Below, in pieces: positions 7,416 to 12,847 of a stretch of DNA of 13,332 nucleotides. The first letter of the stretch is position 1. Each line of letters starts with the position of its first letter. The position numbers were made by a program, and so were the translations under genes. Below the pieces are notes generated by a model that was given only the letters and a program-made list of their open reading frames with translations, made no database searches and was not told the DNA's origin. Origin of the DNA: JBJENW01 sp051880395 (GTDB lineage: Bacteria; Bacillota; Clostridia; Lachnospirales; Lachnospiraceae); the NCBI GenBank assembly GCA_051880395.1, contig JBJENW010000161.1, positions 1-13,332 of the forward strand. The letters are read 5' to 3'.

Positions 7416-7547
7416 TTATTTTTTTAGTATCTGGCGCTCCGAACCACGAAGCGCCAACCCCTGTGATATATTCCTCTTTTCAGATTCCAACGGTAACTGC
7501 ACCTTGTCTTGATTGTAATCTTTTGGTGGATCTCTGCTTTTGTCCAA
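7416..7547 (-). CDS. Possible 43-aa basic peptide encoded by repeat copy 1
   Basis: A TTG start at 7547 with AGGAGA 9 nt upstream opens a 43-codon frame, DKSRDPPKDYNQDKVQ and onward, ending LALRGSERQILKK. The same frame is open in the second repeat copy (7984-8166), with three amino-acid changes and one silent change across the shared part. An in-frame TGA lies just upstream, so the TTG is the only plausible start. The start overlaps the stop of the preceding gene by a few bases, as in coupled phage genes. Against it: the second copy diverges completely after the repeat and the substitutions are mostly non-silent. It may be a side effect of a non-coding repeat. Confidence 0.3.
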   Translation of the reverse strand: MDKSRDPPKDYNQDKVQLPLESEKRNISQGLALRGSERQILKK

Positions 7548-7574
7548 TTCTAATCATCTCCTCTTCTGCTCTTT
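7430..7574. repeat. 145-bp direct repeat, copy 1
   Basis: This segment matches 8049-8193 with about 6 mismatches in 145 and no gaps. One end carries a hairpin (TGGCGCTTCG with CGGAGCGCCA, 9 of 10 pairs on the minus strand, 5-nt loop). The other end lies in the last codons of the upstream gene (7550-7759). The four clustered mismatches fall in one short patch near 7507-7517. Function is not known; a mobile or duplicated intergenic element is the simplest reading. Confidence 0.95.
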
Positions 7575-7759
7575 GCTCTAATCTTCTTATCAGCCTCTGC
7601 TATCTTCCTCCACGCATTACCCAGTCCATATTTCATTATGTGCATGAATTTAGCCTCATCGTTTTGTATAGTATAATCTTCCCACTCTTGTAATGCTTCG
7701 TTTAAACGTTGCAATTCATTTGCTGTAAAGTATATCTGTTTTCCTTTTCTTGATTTCAT
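7550..7759 (-). CDS. Small phage protein with KQIYFTANEL core, function unknown
   Basis: A helical, charged protein of 69 aa starts MKSRKGKQIYFTANELQRLN, then reads EALQEWEDYTIQNDEAKFMH and a basic tail KKIRAKSRRGDD. A 'K-x-IYFTANE' opening followed by two helices is familiar from small proteins near the late-control gene of Clostridia phages; no function is known to me. Two starts are possible. ATG 7759 follows the upstream stop after about 20 bp, with AAAGGAG 14 nt before it. ATG 7828 gives 92 aa but overlaps the upstream gene by 50 bp without a ribosome site, so the shorter form is preferred. The last codons come from the 145-bp repeat. Confidence 0.65.
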   Translation of the reverse strand: MKSRKGKQIYFTANELQRLNEALQEWEDYTIQNDEAKFMHIMKYGLGNAWRKIAEADKKIRAKSRRGDD

Positions 7760-7778
7760 CTCCTTATTTTGCTCTCCT

Positions 7779-8024
7779 TTACATCTTTGTAATCTCTGCA
7801 ATCTCTTGTCTGCTGCACTTTTCTTCATGTTCCAGTGCTTTTTTTACTCTTCTGTATTCTTCTAAATGTTCCTTCGTTTTTTCCACTTTCTCAATTTTTT
7901 CCTTCTTCTTCTCTTCTTTGTACGCTTCTATGCCTTTTCTGCTCGCATATTCTGCGATATCTCTCATCTGCTTCTCTGTTATCTCATATACTCTGCATCT
8001 GTTTCCCCTGTTTTCGTTCATCAT
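7779..8024 (-). CDS. Small coiled-coil phage protein, function unknown
   Basis: This 81-aa protein is strongly charged. It begins MMNENRGNRCRVYEITEKQM, continues RDIAEYASRKGIEAYK, and then has a Lys/Glu-rich coiled-coil stretch (about 35-70). AGGAGG lies 6 nt before ATG 8024, an excellent ribosome site, so this is very probably a real gene. There is no recognisable catalytic motif. It lies between repeat copy 2 and the small KQIYFT gene, in the block of short genes leading to the late regulator, where phages often keep DNA-binding or regulatory accessories. Confidence 0.72.
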   Translation of the reverse strand: MMNENRGNRCRVYEITEKQMRDIAEYASRKGIEAYKEEKKKEKIEKVEKTKEHLEEYRRVKKALEHEEKCSRQEIAEITKM

Positions 8025-8166
8025 CTTGCCCCTCCTGCCTTCTTTTTTTCTGGCGCTCCGAACCTCGAAGCGCCAACCCCTGTGATATATTCCTCTTTTC
8101 AGATTCCAACGGTAACTGCACCTTGTTCTTATTGTGATCTTTTGGTGGATCTCTGCTTTTGTCCAA
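7984..8166 (-). CDS. Possible 60-aa basic peptide encoded by repeat copy 2
   Basis: A TTG start at 8166 with AGGAGA 9 nt upstream opens a 60-codon frame beginning DKSRDPPKDHNKNKVQ. The first 39 residues are the counterpart of the peptide at 7416-7547 (three differences: H/Y, K/Q, N/D). The last 21 residues run out of frame through the ribosome site and start of the 81-aa gene, so the tail is unlikely to be selected. The frame is shown because two copies keep it open; it may be only a by-product of the 145-bp repeat. Confidence 0.28.
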   Translation of the reverse strand: MDKSRDPPKDHNKNKVQLPLESEKRNISQGLALRGSERQKKRRQEGQDDERKQGKQMQSI

Positions 8167-8193
8167 TTCTAATCCTCTCCTCTTCTGCTCTTT
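8049..8193. repeat. 145-bp direct repeat, copy 2
   Basis: This is the second copy of the element at 7430-7574. One end is the hairpin TGGCGCTTCG/CGGAGCGCCA; its loop differs from copy 1 by one base while both arms are identical. The other end abuts the stop codon of the recombinase gene at 8193-8195. The copies are 619 bp apart and enclose the two small phage genes. Confidence 0.95.
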
Positions 8194-9194
8194 TAATGCA
8201 AATATTTTTTATGGCTCTGTTTTACGTTTTCCTGCGCGCACTGTGCGTAAATCAGTGTAGTGTCCATTTCTTCGTGCCCAAGCATTTCCTTGACTTGCTC
8301 TATTGGCATTCCTCTATTCAGAGCCAACGTTGCTGTTGTTCTTCTGAACCGATGTGGATGTACATTTTTTATTCCAGATAGTATACCAAGTTTTCTAATT
8401 CTAATTTCAATGCTTTGTGTACTAAGCCTGTTATACGGTTTTCTATCTGATACAAAAATTGCAGGATTATCATCGTTTCTGCTTTTCAAGTATTTATCAA
8501 CCGCATACAGTGCTTTTGCGTTCATATATACTTTTCTTTGCTTCTTTCCTTTTCCGCTTACTACTATCTCATCACCTACGATATCTGTTATATTCATTCC
8601 AGATACTTCTCCCACTCTGCAACCAGTGCTCAGTAAGGTTTCTATGAGTGCCGTCATCCTTAAATCGTCCTTTGCTACATCTCTCAAAACTTCAATCTCG
8701 GAATCGCTGAACGGCATTTTTACCGTCTTTTCTGCCTTTATCCGTTTTATTCTCAGCATCGGGTTTTTTATTATATATTCTTCTTCTGTCATCCACTTAA
8801 AGAAAGAACTTAAATTTCTTCTGATGTTATCCACTGTAACGTCTGAACATTTATCTCTTTCCTTTTTTGTTGCCAAAAAATACCTGATATCTTCTGTCGT
8901 GATTTCTACCAGCGACTTTTCCTGTATAAATTCTAAAAATTCTCTGATTGTCTGCCCATAGAATGCTATCGTCCTCTTTGAAAGTCCCTGAACAGATTTT
9001 GCAATGACGAACTGTTTGAGTATTTTTTCATTCTGTCTCTCGTCATATATCTCGATATCCGTTGTATCTCGTTTTGTTATCTCATATCCGTTTAATGTCC
9101 TCCACAACACCATCTGAAGTTTATTCACCATTTCCCTGTCATCAAGTTTCATTCCCATTATTATTTCGTTCTCAAGTTGTTCTTTTGCGTCCAT
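8193..9194 (-). CDS. Tyrosine recombinase/integrase B (XerC/D-like)
   Basis: This intact 333-aa tyrosine recombinase has an N-terminal core-binding domain (about 55-145; LSKRTIAFYGQTIREFLEFI) and a catalytic domain with R193 (TGCRVGE), K215 (SGKGKKQRK), H281-x-x-R284 (HPHRFRR), H307 (LGHEEMD) and nucleophile Y316. The pattern is closer to XerC/XerD than to the other integrase in this window. GGAGG lies about 10 nt before ATG 9194. It follows the methyltransferase-like gene B by 24 bp and ends in the repeat at 8193. Catalysis of site-specific strand exchange is supported by motifs. Whether it integrates the phage, inverts or resolves a local segment, or acts as a regulator cannot be told. Confidence 0.93.
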   Translation of the reverse strand: MDAKEQLENEIIMGMKLDDREMVNKLQMVLWRTLNGYEITKRDTTDIEIYDERQNEKILKQFVIAKSVQGLSKRTIAFYGQTIREFLEFIQEKSLVEITTEDIRYFLATKKERDKCSDVTVDNIRRNLSSFFKWMTEEEYIIKNPMLRIKRIKAEKTVKMPFSDSEIEVLRDVAKDDLRMTALIETLLSTGCRVGEVSGMNITDIVGDEIVVSGKGKKQRKVYMNAKALYAVDKYLKSRNDDNPAIFVSDRKPYNRLSTQSIEIRIRKLGILSGIKNVHPHRFRRTTATLALNRGMPIEQVKEMLGHEEMDTTLIYAQCAQENVKQSHKKYLH

Positions 9195-9218
9195 ATTCCC
9201 GTTTCCTCCCCGTAATTT

Positions 9219-9896
9219 CTACTGCCAAAATAAAAGTCCCATATTCTTCGGTGTCCTCATTACACGTTCTTCCGGATACCCTTTCTTATATGGTTCCGCG
9301 ATTGTGTCTCCCTGCACTACAATTGCATCTATCCCTAATATACTTAACTGTATGTATGTCATATACACGCCGATCCAGTCCAGGTCCTGCGCCACCACCC
9401 TAAGTACTTTCTGCGGATTTATCCCCATCTCAAGTAAAATATCAACTGCTGCAATCATCATCCCTCCACCACCTGTGCTTGGTTCATTTAAAGTTATGAT
9501 GCTGTTCTCTGATATTTCCTGCGTACTTAATTGTATCTGTGCCGTCATCCTGCTTATATGCCACGGCGTGAAAAACTGCCCTGTTCCTTTATTTCCGCAT
9601 CCGCTTTCCATGTAAATTTCTCCAAGCCAGTCTCTTATTTCCGCATCCATGAGCAGTGTGAGCATTCCGTTCATACTTACGATATCGTTTATTTCTTCTT
9701 TTGTATATTTTTTCGCTGTATTTATGTAACGTTCCTCTCGTTCTTTCCATAGCTCGTCATGCAGCATGCACGACGAATTATACAGGCTCAATGCTGACAG
9801 CTCTATCCAGTCCCTAAATACCTGGTATGGCGCATACTTTCCGGACAGTTTTTCTATTGCGTTTATGATCTCACTTTTTAGTTGTTTACGCTCCAT
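9219..9896 (-). CDS. N6-methyltransferase-like protein B, lacking NPPY
   Basis: The 225-aa protein resembles the N-terminal part of HsdM/N-6 adenine methylases: GQFFTP at 106-111, a motif I variant EPSTGGGG at 138-145 for S-adenosylmethionine binding, AQDLDW at 169-174, and GDT at 196-198. It then ends with RVMRTPKNMGLLFWQ before the point where the catalytic NPPY/NPPF motif normally comes. It aligns along its whole length with the copy at 12176-12847, including the ending, so it is a design rather than a chance truncation. ATG 9896 is the start, since the alignment begins there. A frame open to 9983 only reads through the overlapping cysteine-rich gene. AAAGGGA lies just upstream. It may bind SAM or DNA without methylating. 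Confidence 0.85.
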   Translation of the reverse strand: MERKQLKSEIINAIEKLSGKYAPYQVFRDWIELSALSLYNSSCMLHDELWKEREERYINTAKKYTKEEINDIVSMNGMLTLLMDAEIRDWLGEIYMESGCGNKGTGQFFTPWHISRMTAQIQLSTQEISENSIITLNEPSTGGGGMMIAAVDILLEMGINPQKVLRVVAQDLDWIGVYMTYIQLSILGIDAIVVQGDTIAEPYKKGYPEERVMRTPKNMGLLFWQ

Positions 9897-9912
9897 TTTT
9901 ATTCCCTTTCTC
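9874..9912. repeat. 39-bp direct repeat, left copy
   Basis: This segment matches 10831-10869 at 37 of 39 positions with no gaps. It spans the last codons of the cysteine-rich gene and the ribosome site plus first codons (MERKQLK) of methyltransferase-like gene B. The two copies bound a block of 918 bp with hicAB. Confidence 0.95.
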
Positions 9913-10056
9913 ATACAAATCCTGTAAAAAACTGCAGTGTTCGCAGTCCCCATCTCCATCGCATTTCCATTTTGGGCAGTCATTTTCTGCTTTTCCTGCT
10001 CCTAAGCATTCCTGGTCGTTGCAGTCTTTGCACCAGCATAACAAATTCTGTTTCAT
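9886..10056 (-). CDS. 56-aa cysteine-rich protein, probably zinc-binding
   Basis: An open frame from ATG 10056 to TAA 9886-9888 gives 56 aa with eight cysteines (C7, C9, C12, C17, C27, C32, C38, C41), as in CWCKDC and DCEHC. Cysteine spacing in CxC, CxxC and CxxxxC pairs suggests one or two zinc sites. It overlaps the start of methyltransferase-like gene B by 11 bp, a typical coupled arrangement, and mirrors the four-cysteine gene that overlaps copy A. No ribosome site is visible upstream, where the hicAB promoter region begins, so the original 5' region may have been lost. Coding status rests on cysteine density, codon phase and position. Function unknown. Confidence 0.65.
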   Translation of the reverse strand: MKQNLLCWCKDCNDQECLGAGKAENDCPKWKCDGDGDCEHCSFLQDLYEKGNKNGA

Positions 10057-10132
10057 TTGCGCGTATTCTTATTATGCATATTGTCTTTATGCGCATCATA
10101 TGTTAATATAGTAGTGCAAGGAGGAAAACGGT
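10057..10132 (+). promoter_or_regulatory. hicAB promoter and palindromic operator candidates
   Basis: The 76-bp divergent gap has TTGTCT (10081-10086), a 17-bp spacer and TAATAT (10104-10109), a reasonable sigma-A promoter for hicA (4 of 6 at each box). Overlapping it are short palindromes ATGCAT (10074-10079), ATGCGCAT (10089-10096) and CATATG (10097-10102). HicB-type antitoxins usually repress their own promoter by binding such sites. AGGAGG lies 8 nt before the hicA start. A promoter for the divergent cysteine-rich gene could also lie here, but I see no convincing boxes. Confidence 0.5.
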
Positions 10133-10324
10133 ATGCCAATGAAACCAAGAGAGATGGAAAAACTAATCCTTGCTGATGGGTGGTTGCTCAAAGAGCAAAA
10201 TGGCTCACACAGGCAGTACATACACCCTACAAAACCTGGCAAGGTCACAATTCCCTTTCACAAGGGTAAAGACCTAAACAAAAGGACCGAGGATTCCATC
10301 CGGAAACAGGCGGGGCTTACATAA
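10133..10324 (+). CDS. hicA: HicA toxin (mRNA interferase)
   Basis: This 63-aa protein has the full HicA pattern: MKPREMEKLI helix, GWLLKEQNGSHRQYIHP with the conserved GSH (catalytic H26), KVTIPFHKGKDLN, and the final helix SIRKQAGL. HicA folds like a double-stranded RNA-binding domain and cleaves mRNA, stopping growth when HicB is lost. The start at 10133 has AGGAGG 8 nt upstream; the next ATG, six bases on, is too far from it. The pair is on the plus strand, against all its neighbours. It lies within the 39-bp repeat pair, so it looks like a later insertion that may serve for prophage maintenance or exclusion of other phages. Confidence 0.95.
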   Translation: MPMKPREMEKLILADGWLLKEQNGSHRQYIHPTKPGKVTIPFHKGKDLNKRTEDSIRKQAGLT

Positions 10325-10329
10325 GCCCC
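10312..10329 (+). other. Hairpin overlapping the hicA stop codon
   Basis: GGGGCTT (10312-10318) and AAGCCCC (10323-10329) form a perfect 7-bp GC-rich stem with a 4-nt loop, and the hicA TAA lies at the loop/arm boundary. No T-run follows, so it is not a full terminator. It may stabilise or process the mRNA between hicA and hicB and so help set the toxin to antitoxin ratio. Confidence 0.55.
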
Positions 10330-10364
10330 TGCCATTTCTTCACTATATATTGGAGGTGTAAACT

Positions 10365-10793
10365 ATGTTATCTATGTATCCAGCTTGTTTTTACAAGGAA
10401 GATGATGGTTACTCTGTTATCTTTCCTGATCTGAACTATTTAGCAACACAAGGCGATTCTTTTGAGGATGCCATGGAAATGGCTGTTGAATGTCTGGCTG
10501 CTTATCTGCATTCATGCAAGGCAGACGGCGAATCTCTTCCTCCTCCTTCCAGTCTTTTGGATATTGACCCTTTTGCTGTTTCAAAAGACGTTTCGCCTGA
10601 TGAGCCTGTAGGAGAAGCGTTTGTGAATATTGTTTCCGTTGATGTTGAAGCGTATGCAAAAGCTCATTTCGAGAAATCAGTCAGAAAGACTCTCACAATT
10701 CCCGCATGGCTTAATGCTGCTGCTCTGGAGCAAGGCATAAATTTCTCACAGACATTACAGGAAGCTTTACTCTCCAAAGTACGGACTCGGTAA
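10365..10793 (+). CDS. hicB: HicB antitoxin
   Basis: This 142-aa antitoxin has an N-terminal partial RNase H-like fold (about 3-95), with YPACFYKEDDGYSVIFPDLN then ATQGDSFEDAMEMAVECLAAYL, the classical HicB signature. Its C-terminal ribbon-helix-helix-like DNA-binding part is at about 104-137 (VRKTLTIPAWLNAAALEQGI then FSQTLQEALL). The N-terminal part neutralises HicA and the C-terminal part represses the promoter. GGAGGTG lies about 7 nt before ATG 10365, and hicA ends 40 bp upstream with a hairpin between, so hicB may be translated more strongly than hicA. A terminator follows at 10807. Length and domain order are normal for RHH-type HicB. Confidence 0.95.
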   Translation: MLSMYPACFYKEDDGYSVIFPDLNYLATQGDSFEDAMEMAVECLAAYLHSCKADGESLPPPSSLLDIDPFAVSKDVSPDEPVGEAFVNIVSVDVEAYAKAHFEKSVRKTLTIPAWLNAAALEQGINFSQTLQEALLSKVRTR

Positions 10794-10806
10794 CAGGTGA
10801 CGTTCT

Positions 10807-10844
10807 CCCCCACTTTAGAAGTGGGGGCTTCTTTTTAGTTTTTT
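10807..10844 (+). terminator. Intrinsic terminator of hicAB
   Basis: CCCCCACTT (10807-10815) and AAGTGGGGG (10819-10827) form a perfect 9-bp stem with a 3-nt loop, followed by CTTCTTTTT and a second T-run. This is a strong plus-strand terminator 14 bp after hicB. The T-run lies inside the right 39-bp repeat copy, so the terminator straddles the repeat junction. The minus-strand reading lacks a T-run. Confidence 0.92.
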
Positions 10845-10853
10845 ACGCTCCAT
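10815..10853 (-). pseudogene. Remnant: duplicated start of a methyltransferase-like gene
   Basis: In the right repeat copy, ATG 10853 opens MERKKLKRSPHF and then stops. The first seven residues match the start of methyltransferase-like gene B (MERKQLK) with one change, and the upstream ribosome site region is the same. The frame then enters the hicB terminator. This is a 12-codon stub left by the event that placed hicAB here, and it suggests that the HTH gene once led directly into a methyltransferase-like gene. Confidence 0.6.
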
Positions 10854-10869
10854 TTTTATCCCCTTTCTC
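10831..10869. repeat. 39-bp direct repeat, right copy
   Basis: This is the right partner of 9874-9912 (37 of 39 identical; differences at 10841 and 10860). It lies between the hicAB terminator stem and the stop codon of the HTH gene at 10883. Confidence 0.95.
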
Positions 10870-10882
10870 GTGTCGTCTCCTT

Positions 10883-11095
10883 TCACCTCGAAGTGAGCAT
10901 ATATTCCATGCTCACTCCAAAATATCTGCATATTTTTTTCAGATTCTCTGCGGACGGAAGCGATTGTCTTGACGTATATTTATAAGCTGCGCTTCTCGAT
11001 ATTCCTATATCATCCGCCATTTCCCTTATTGTTATTTGTCTTATCTTCAGTTCTTCTCTCAGGTTCTTCTTGAATGCGTTTTTTACTTCGTCCAA
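10883..11095 (-). CDS. Small Cro/C1-type HTH DNA-binding protein
   Basis: This 70-aa protein is almost entirely one XRE-type helix-turn-helix: REELKIRQITIREMADDIGI then SRSAAYKYTSRQSLPSAENL, then KKICRYFGVSMEYML. The start is TTG 11095; no ATG or GTG alternative keeps the domain whole, and AAGTGAG about 6 nt upstream is a modest ribosome site. It probably regulates one of the nearby operons, perhaps early/late choice, but it is not paired with an opposite repressor gene as a classical lysogeny switch would be. It follows the recombinase gene A by 95 bp. That gap is very A-rich on the coding strand and holds no gene I can support. Confidence 0.82.
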   Translation of the reverse strand: MDEVKNAFKKNLREELKIRQITIREMADDIGISRSAAYKYTSRQSLPSAENLKKICRYFGVSMEYMLTSR

Positions 11096-11190
11096 TTTTT
11101 TCTCACTTCTTTCTCTTTTTTCTTTTTTTAAGTTTTTTCTCTGCTCCTTTACGTGCTATCTTTAGCTCTGCTATCTTTACTCACCTCTTT

Positions 11191-12153
11191 TTATCCAATC
11201 TCCATCATACTTGCCATAATTTTCCCTTCATCTTTTGTTTCCAGTTCTTTTATTGTGTGCAAATATACTCTCTGTGTAACATCCATACTTGCATGTCCAA
11301 GTCTCCTTGATATACTGCTTATAGATACGCCTTCATACAAAAGAATAGACGCATGTGTGTGCCTTAGAGCATGTATTGTTATCTCTGTTACTCCAGCTTT
11401 TCTGCATAATCTCTGTAAATACTTATTTGCTGTGGCGTTGTATACCCTTCCACTTTCTCCTGATAAATTTTTGAAAATACGTTCGTTTTTTTCCATTCCT
11501 TTTATCATATTTTCAAACTGCATCGCTGTTCTCCAATCAAGCAGTATATCTCTTATGCTTGATTCGTTTTTCGTTTTGCAAAACGTGTTTTTATATTTAT
11601 AATCAAATGCCTTATTCACGCTCAGCCTTAATTTCATAAAATCAAAATCATCCGGCGTTAAAGCAAGCGCTTCCTCGAAACGCAGACCTGTTTTTGCGAT
11701 CAAAAGGATAAACCAGTCCCAATTTATCTCTGTGTTCAGATTCAGTTCTTCCAGTACTTTACATAGTTCTTTTTTGTTTAAACATTTTGCTCGCTTTTTT
11801 ATCGTTGGTGCTTTTCCTTTTATAACAACACGCCTTGATATATCCCTTTTCAGTATTCCTTCATCAAACGCATCGATAAGAGAAGCGCGTACCTGATGGT
11901 GAAAATCCATTGTTGTCGTCCTTTCGTGTTCTTCTCCATATTTTGTTATTATCGCCTGGTAAGAACTTTTTGTCAGTTCTCTCATTTTCATATCTGGAGC
12001 AAGTTTTCTCAACCAATCAAGCGTTGCCATGTACTTATTCATTGTTACATCTGCAACAACTCCTTGCTTATATTTCATAATCCATTCAGCATAATACTCT
12101 GTCAGCTTTTTATTTCTCTCATTAGCAACTTCGTATTCTTCGTATTCTCCCAT
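11191..12153 (-). CDS. Tyrosine recombinase/phage integrase A
   Basis: This intact 320-aa integrase has a SAM-like core-binding domain (about 15-110) and a catalytic domain with R158 (TGLRFEEAL), K195 (CKTKNESS), H261-x-x-R264 (HALRHTHAS), H287 (LGHASMD) and Y297. This is the pattern of Gram-positive phage and Tn916-type integrases, with no N-terminal arm-binding domain obvious from the sequence. GAGGG lies about 8 nt before ATG 12153, and the methyltransferase-like gene A ends 22 bp upstream. Unusually for a phage integrase, it lies in the middle of a leftward operon, not at a genome end beside a repressor. No att core is recognisable next to it. Confidence 0.93.
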   Translation of the reverse strand: MGEYEEYEVANERNKKLTEYYAEWIMKYKQGVVADVTMNKYMATLDWLRKLAPDMKMRELTKSSYQAIITKYGEEHERTTTMDFHHQVRASLIDAFDEGILKRDISRRVVIKGKAPTIKKRAKCLNKKELCKVLEELNLNTEINWDWFILLIAKTGLRFEEALALTPDDFDFMKLRLSVNKAFDYKYKNTFCKTKNESSIRDILLDWRTAMQFENMIKGMEKNERIFKNLSGESGRVYNATANKYLQRLCRKAGVTEITIHALRHTHASILLYEGVSISSISRRLGHASMDVTQRVYLHTIKELETKDEGKIMASMMEIG

Positions 12154-12175
12154 TCTGTTTCCCTCTTTCTTCTGC

Positions 12176-12847
12176 TCAAATCATCAGTCCTGATTCCGCC
12201 GGTGTACGAAATACCCTGTCCTTTTCAATACTTTCATATGTATCTTCTAATGTATCTCCCTGTTTTACCACTGCTTTTATCCCGTACAAGCTCAGCTGCA
12301 CATACGTCATATATACAGACCTCCAGTCAATGTCCTGTGCTTCCACGTTCAGTATCTTCTGGTAATTCAGTCCTCTTAACTTCATTTCCAATGCTGTTGC
12401 AATTATCATGGATCCGGATCCGCATGTCGGCTCATATATCTTGTAAATCCTGTTTTCTTTTGCTTTCTTTATTTCTTGCGTATTCAGTATTGCTTTTGTT
12501 CCAAGCTCAGATATTTCAAACGGTGTAAAAAATTGCCCCGTTTTTTTACTCCCTTCATCCAGCTGCATATAAATGTTTCCAAGATGGTCTTCTATGCTGT
12601 AAAACATAGCTTTATTTAATAATGCGTACGCTTTTGTCATTTTCCCCAAATCATCATCTGAGTATTTCTTAGCTGTATCTATATACTGTTTTTCTCTTTT
12701 TCTCCATACGTCATCATGTATCAGTTGTACACCGTTCTGTATTGCTATCGCGTACATTTTTACCCAGTCTGTAAATACTTCCTGTGCAGCATATTTCCCT
12801 GATATTTTGTCTATAATCGATGCTATTTCTTTTTGCTCTTTTCTCAT
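12176..12847 (-). CDS. N6-methyltransferase-like protein A, lacking NPPY
   Basis: The 223-aa protein is the paralogue of gene B. It has a helical N-terminal region (about 1-95, with ISGKYAAQEVFTDW), GQFFTP at 104-109, motif I EPTCGSGS at 139-146 (more canonical than in B), AQDIDW at 170-175 and GDTL at 197-200. It then ends RVFRTPAESGLMI. The NPPY/NPPF catalytic tetrapeptide that should follow GDTL in HsdM-like enzymes is absent, and it is not found in another frame downstream before the next gene. S-adenosylmethionine binding is plausible; methylation of DNA is doubtful without a partner. It overlaps the upstream cysteine gene by 4 bp (ATGA), with GGAGGA just upstream. Confidence 0.87.
   Translation of the reverse strand: MRKEQKEIASIIDKISGKYAAQEVFTDWVKMYAIAIQNGVQLIHDDVWRKREKQYIDTAKKYSDDDLGKMTKAYALLNKAMFYSIEDHLGNIYMQLDEGSKKTGQFFTPFEISELGTKAILNTQEIKKAKENRIYKIYEPTCGSGSMIIATALEMKLRGLNYQKILNVEAQDIDWRSVYMTYVQLSLYGIKAVVKQGDTLEDTYESIEKDRVFRTPAESGLMI

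Noticed and set aside
7430..8193. CRISPR array from the repeated sequence
   Set aside because: There are only two copies of 145 bp, spaced 619 bp apart with genes between; no short regular repeats or spacers.
8260..8961. 233-aa plus-strand frame that looks hydrophobic and membrane-like
   Set aside because: It is antisense to recombinase B, whose catalytic motifs are intact; the hydrophobicity is an artefact of the complement.
10883..11095. Lysogeny repressor switch
   Set aside because: There is a single small HTH gene with no divergent partner and no C1-like protease or oligomer domain, so it is only called a DNA-binding protein.
11896..12528. 210-aa plus-strand frame, hydrophobic
   Set aside because: It is antisense to recombinase A and methyltransferase-like A, with no ribosome site or domain.
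12176..12847. A frameshift explaining the missing NPPY motif
   Set aside because: The downstream 22 bp leads straight into the next gene, no frame contains NPPY/NPPF, and paralogue B ends at the same point, so the short form appears native.
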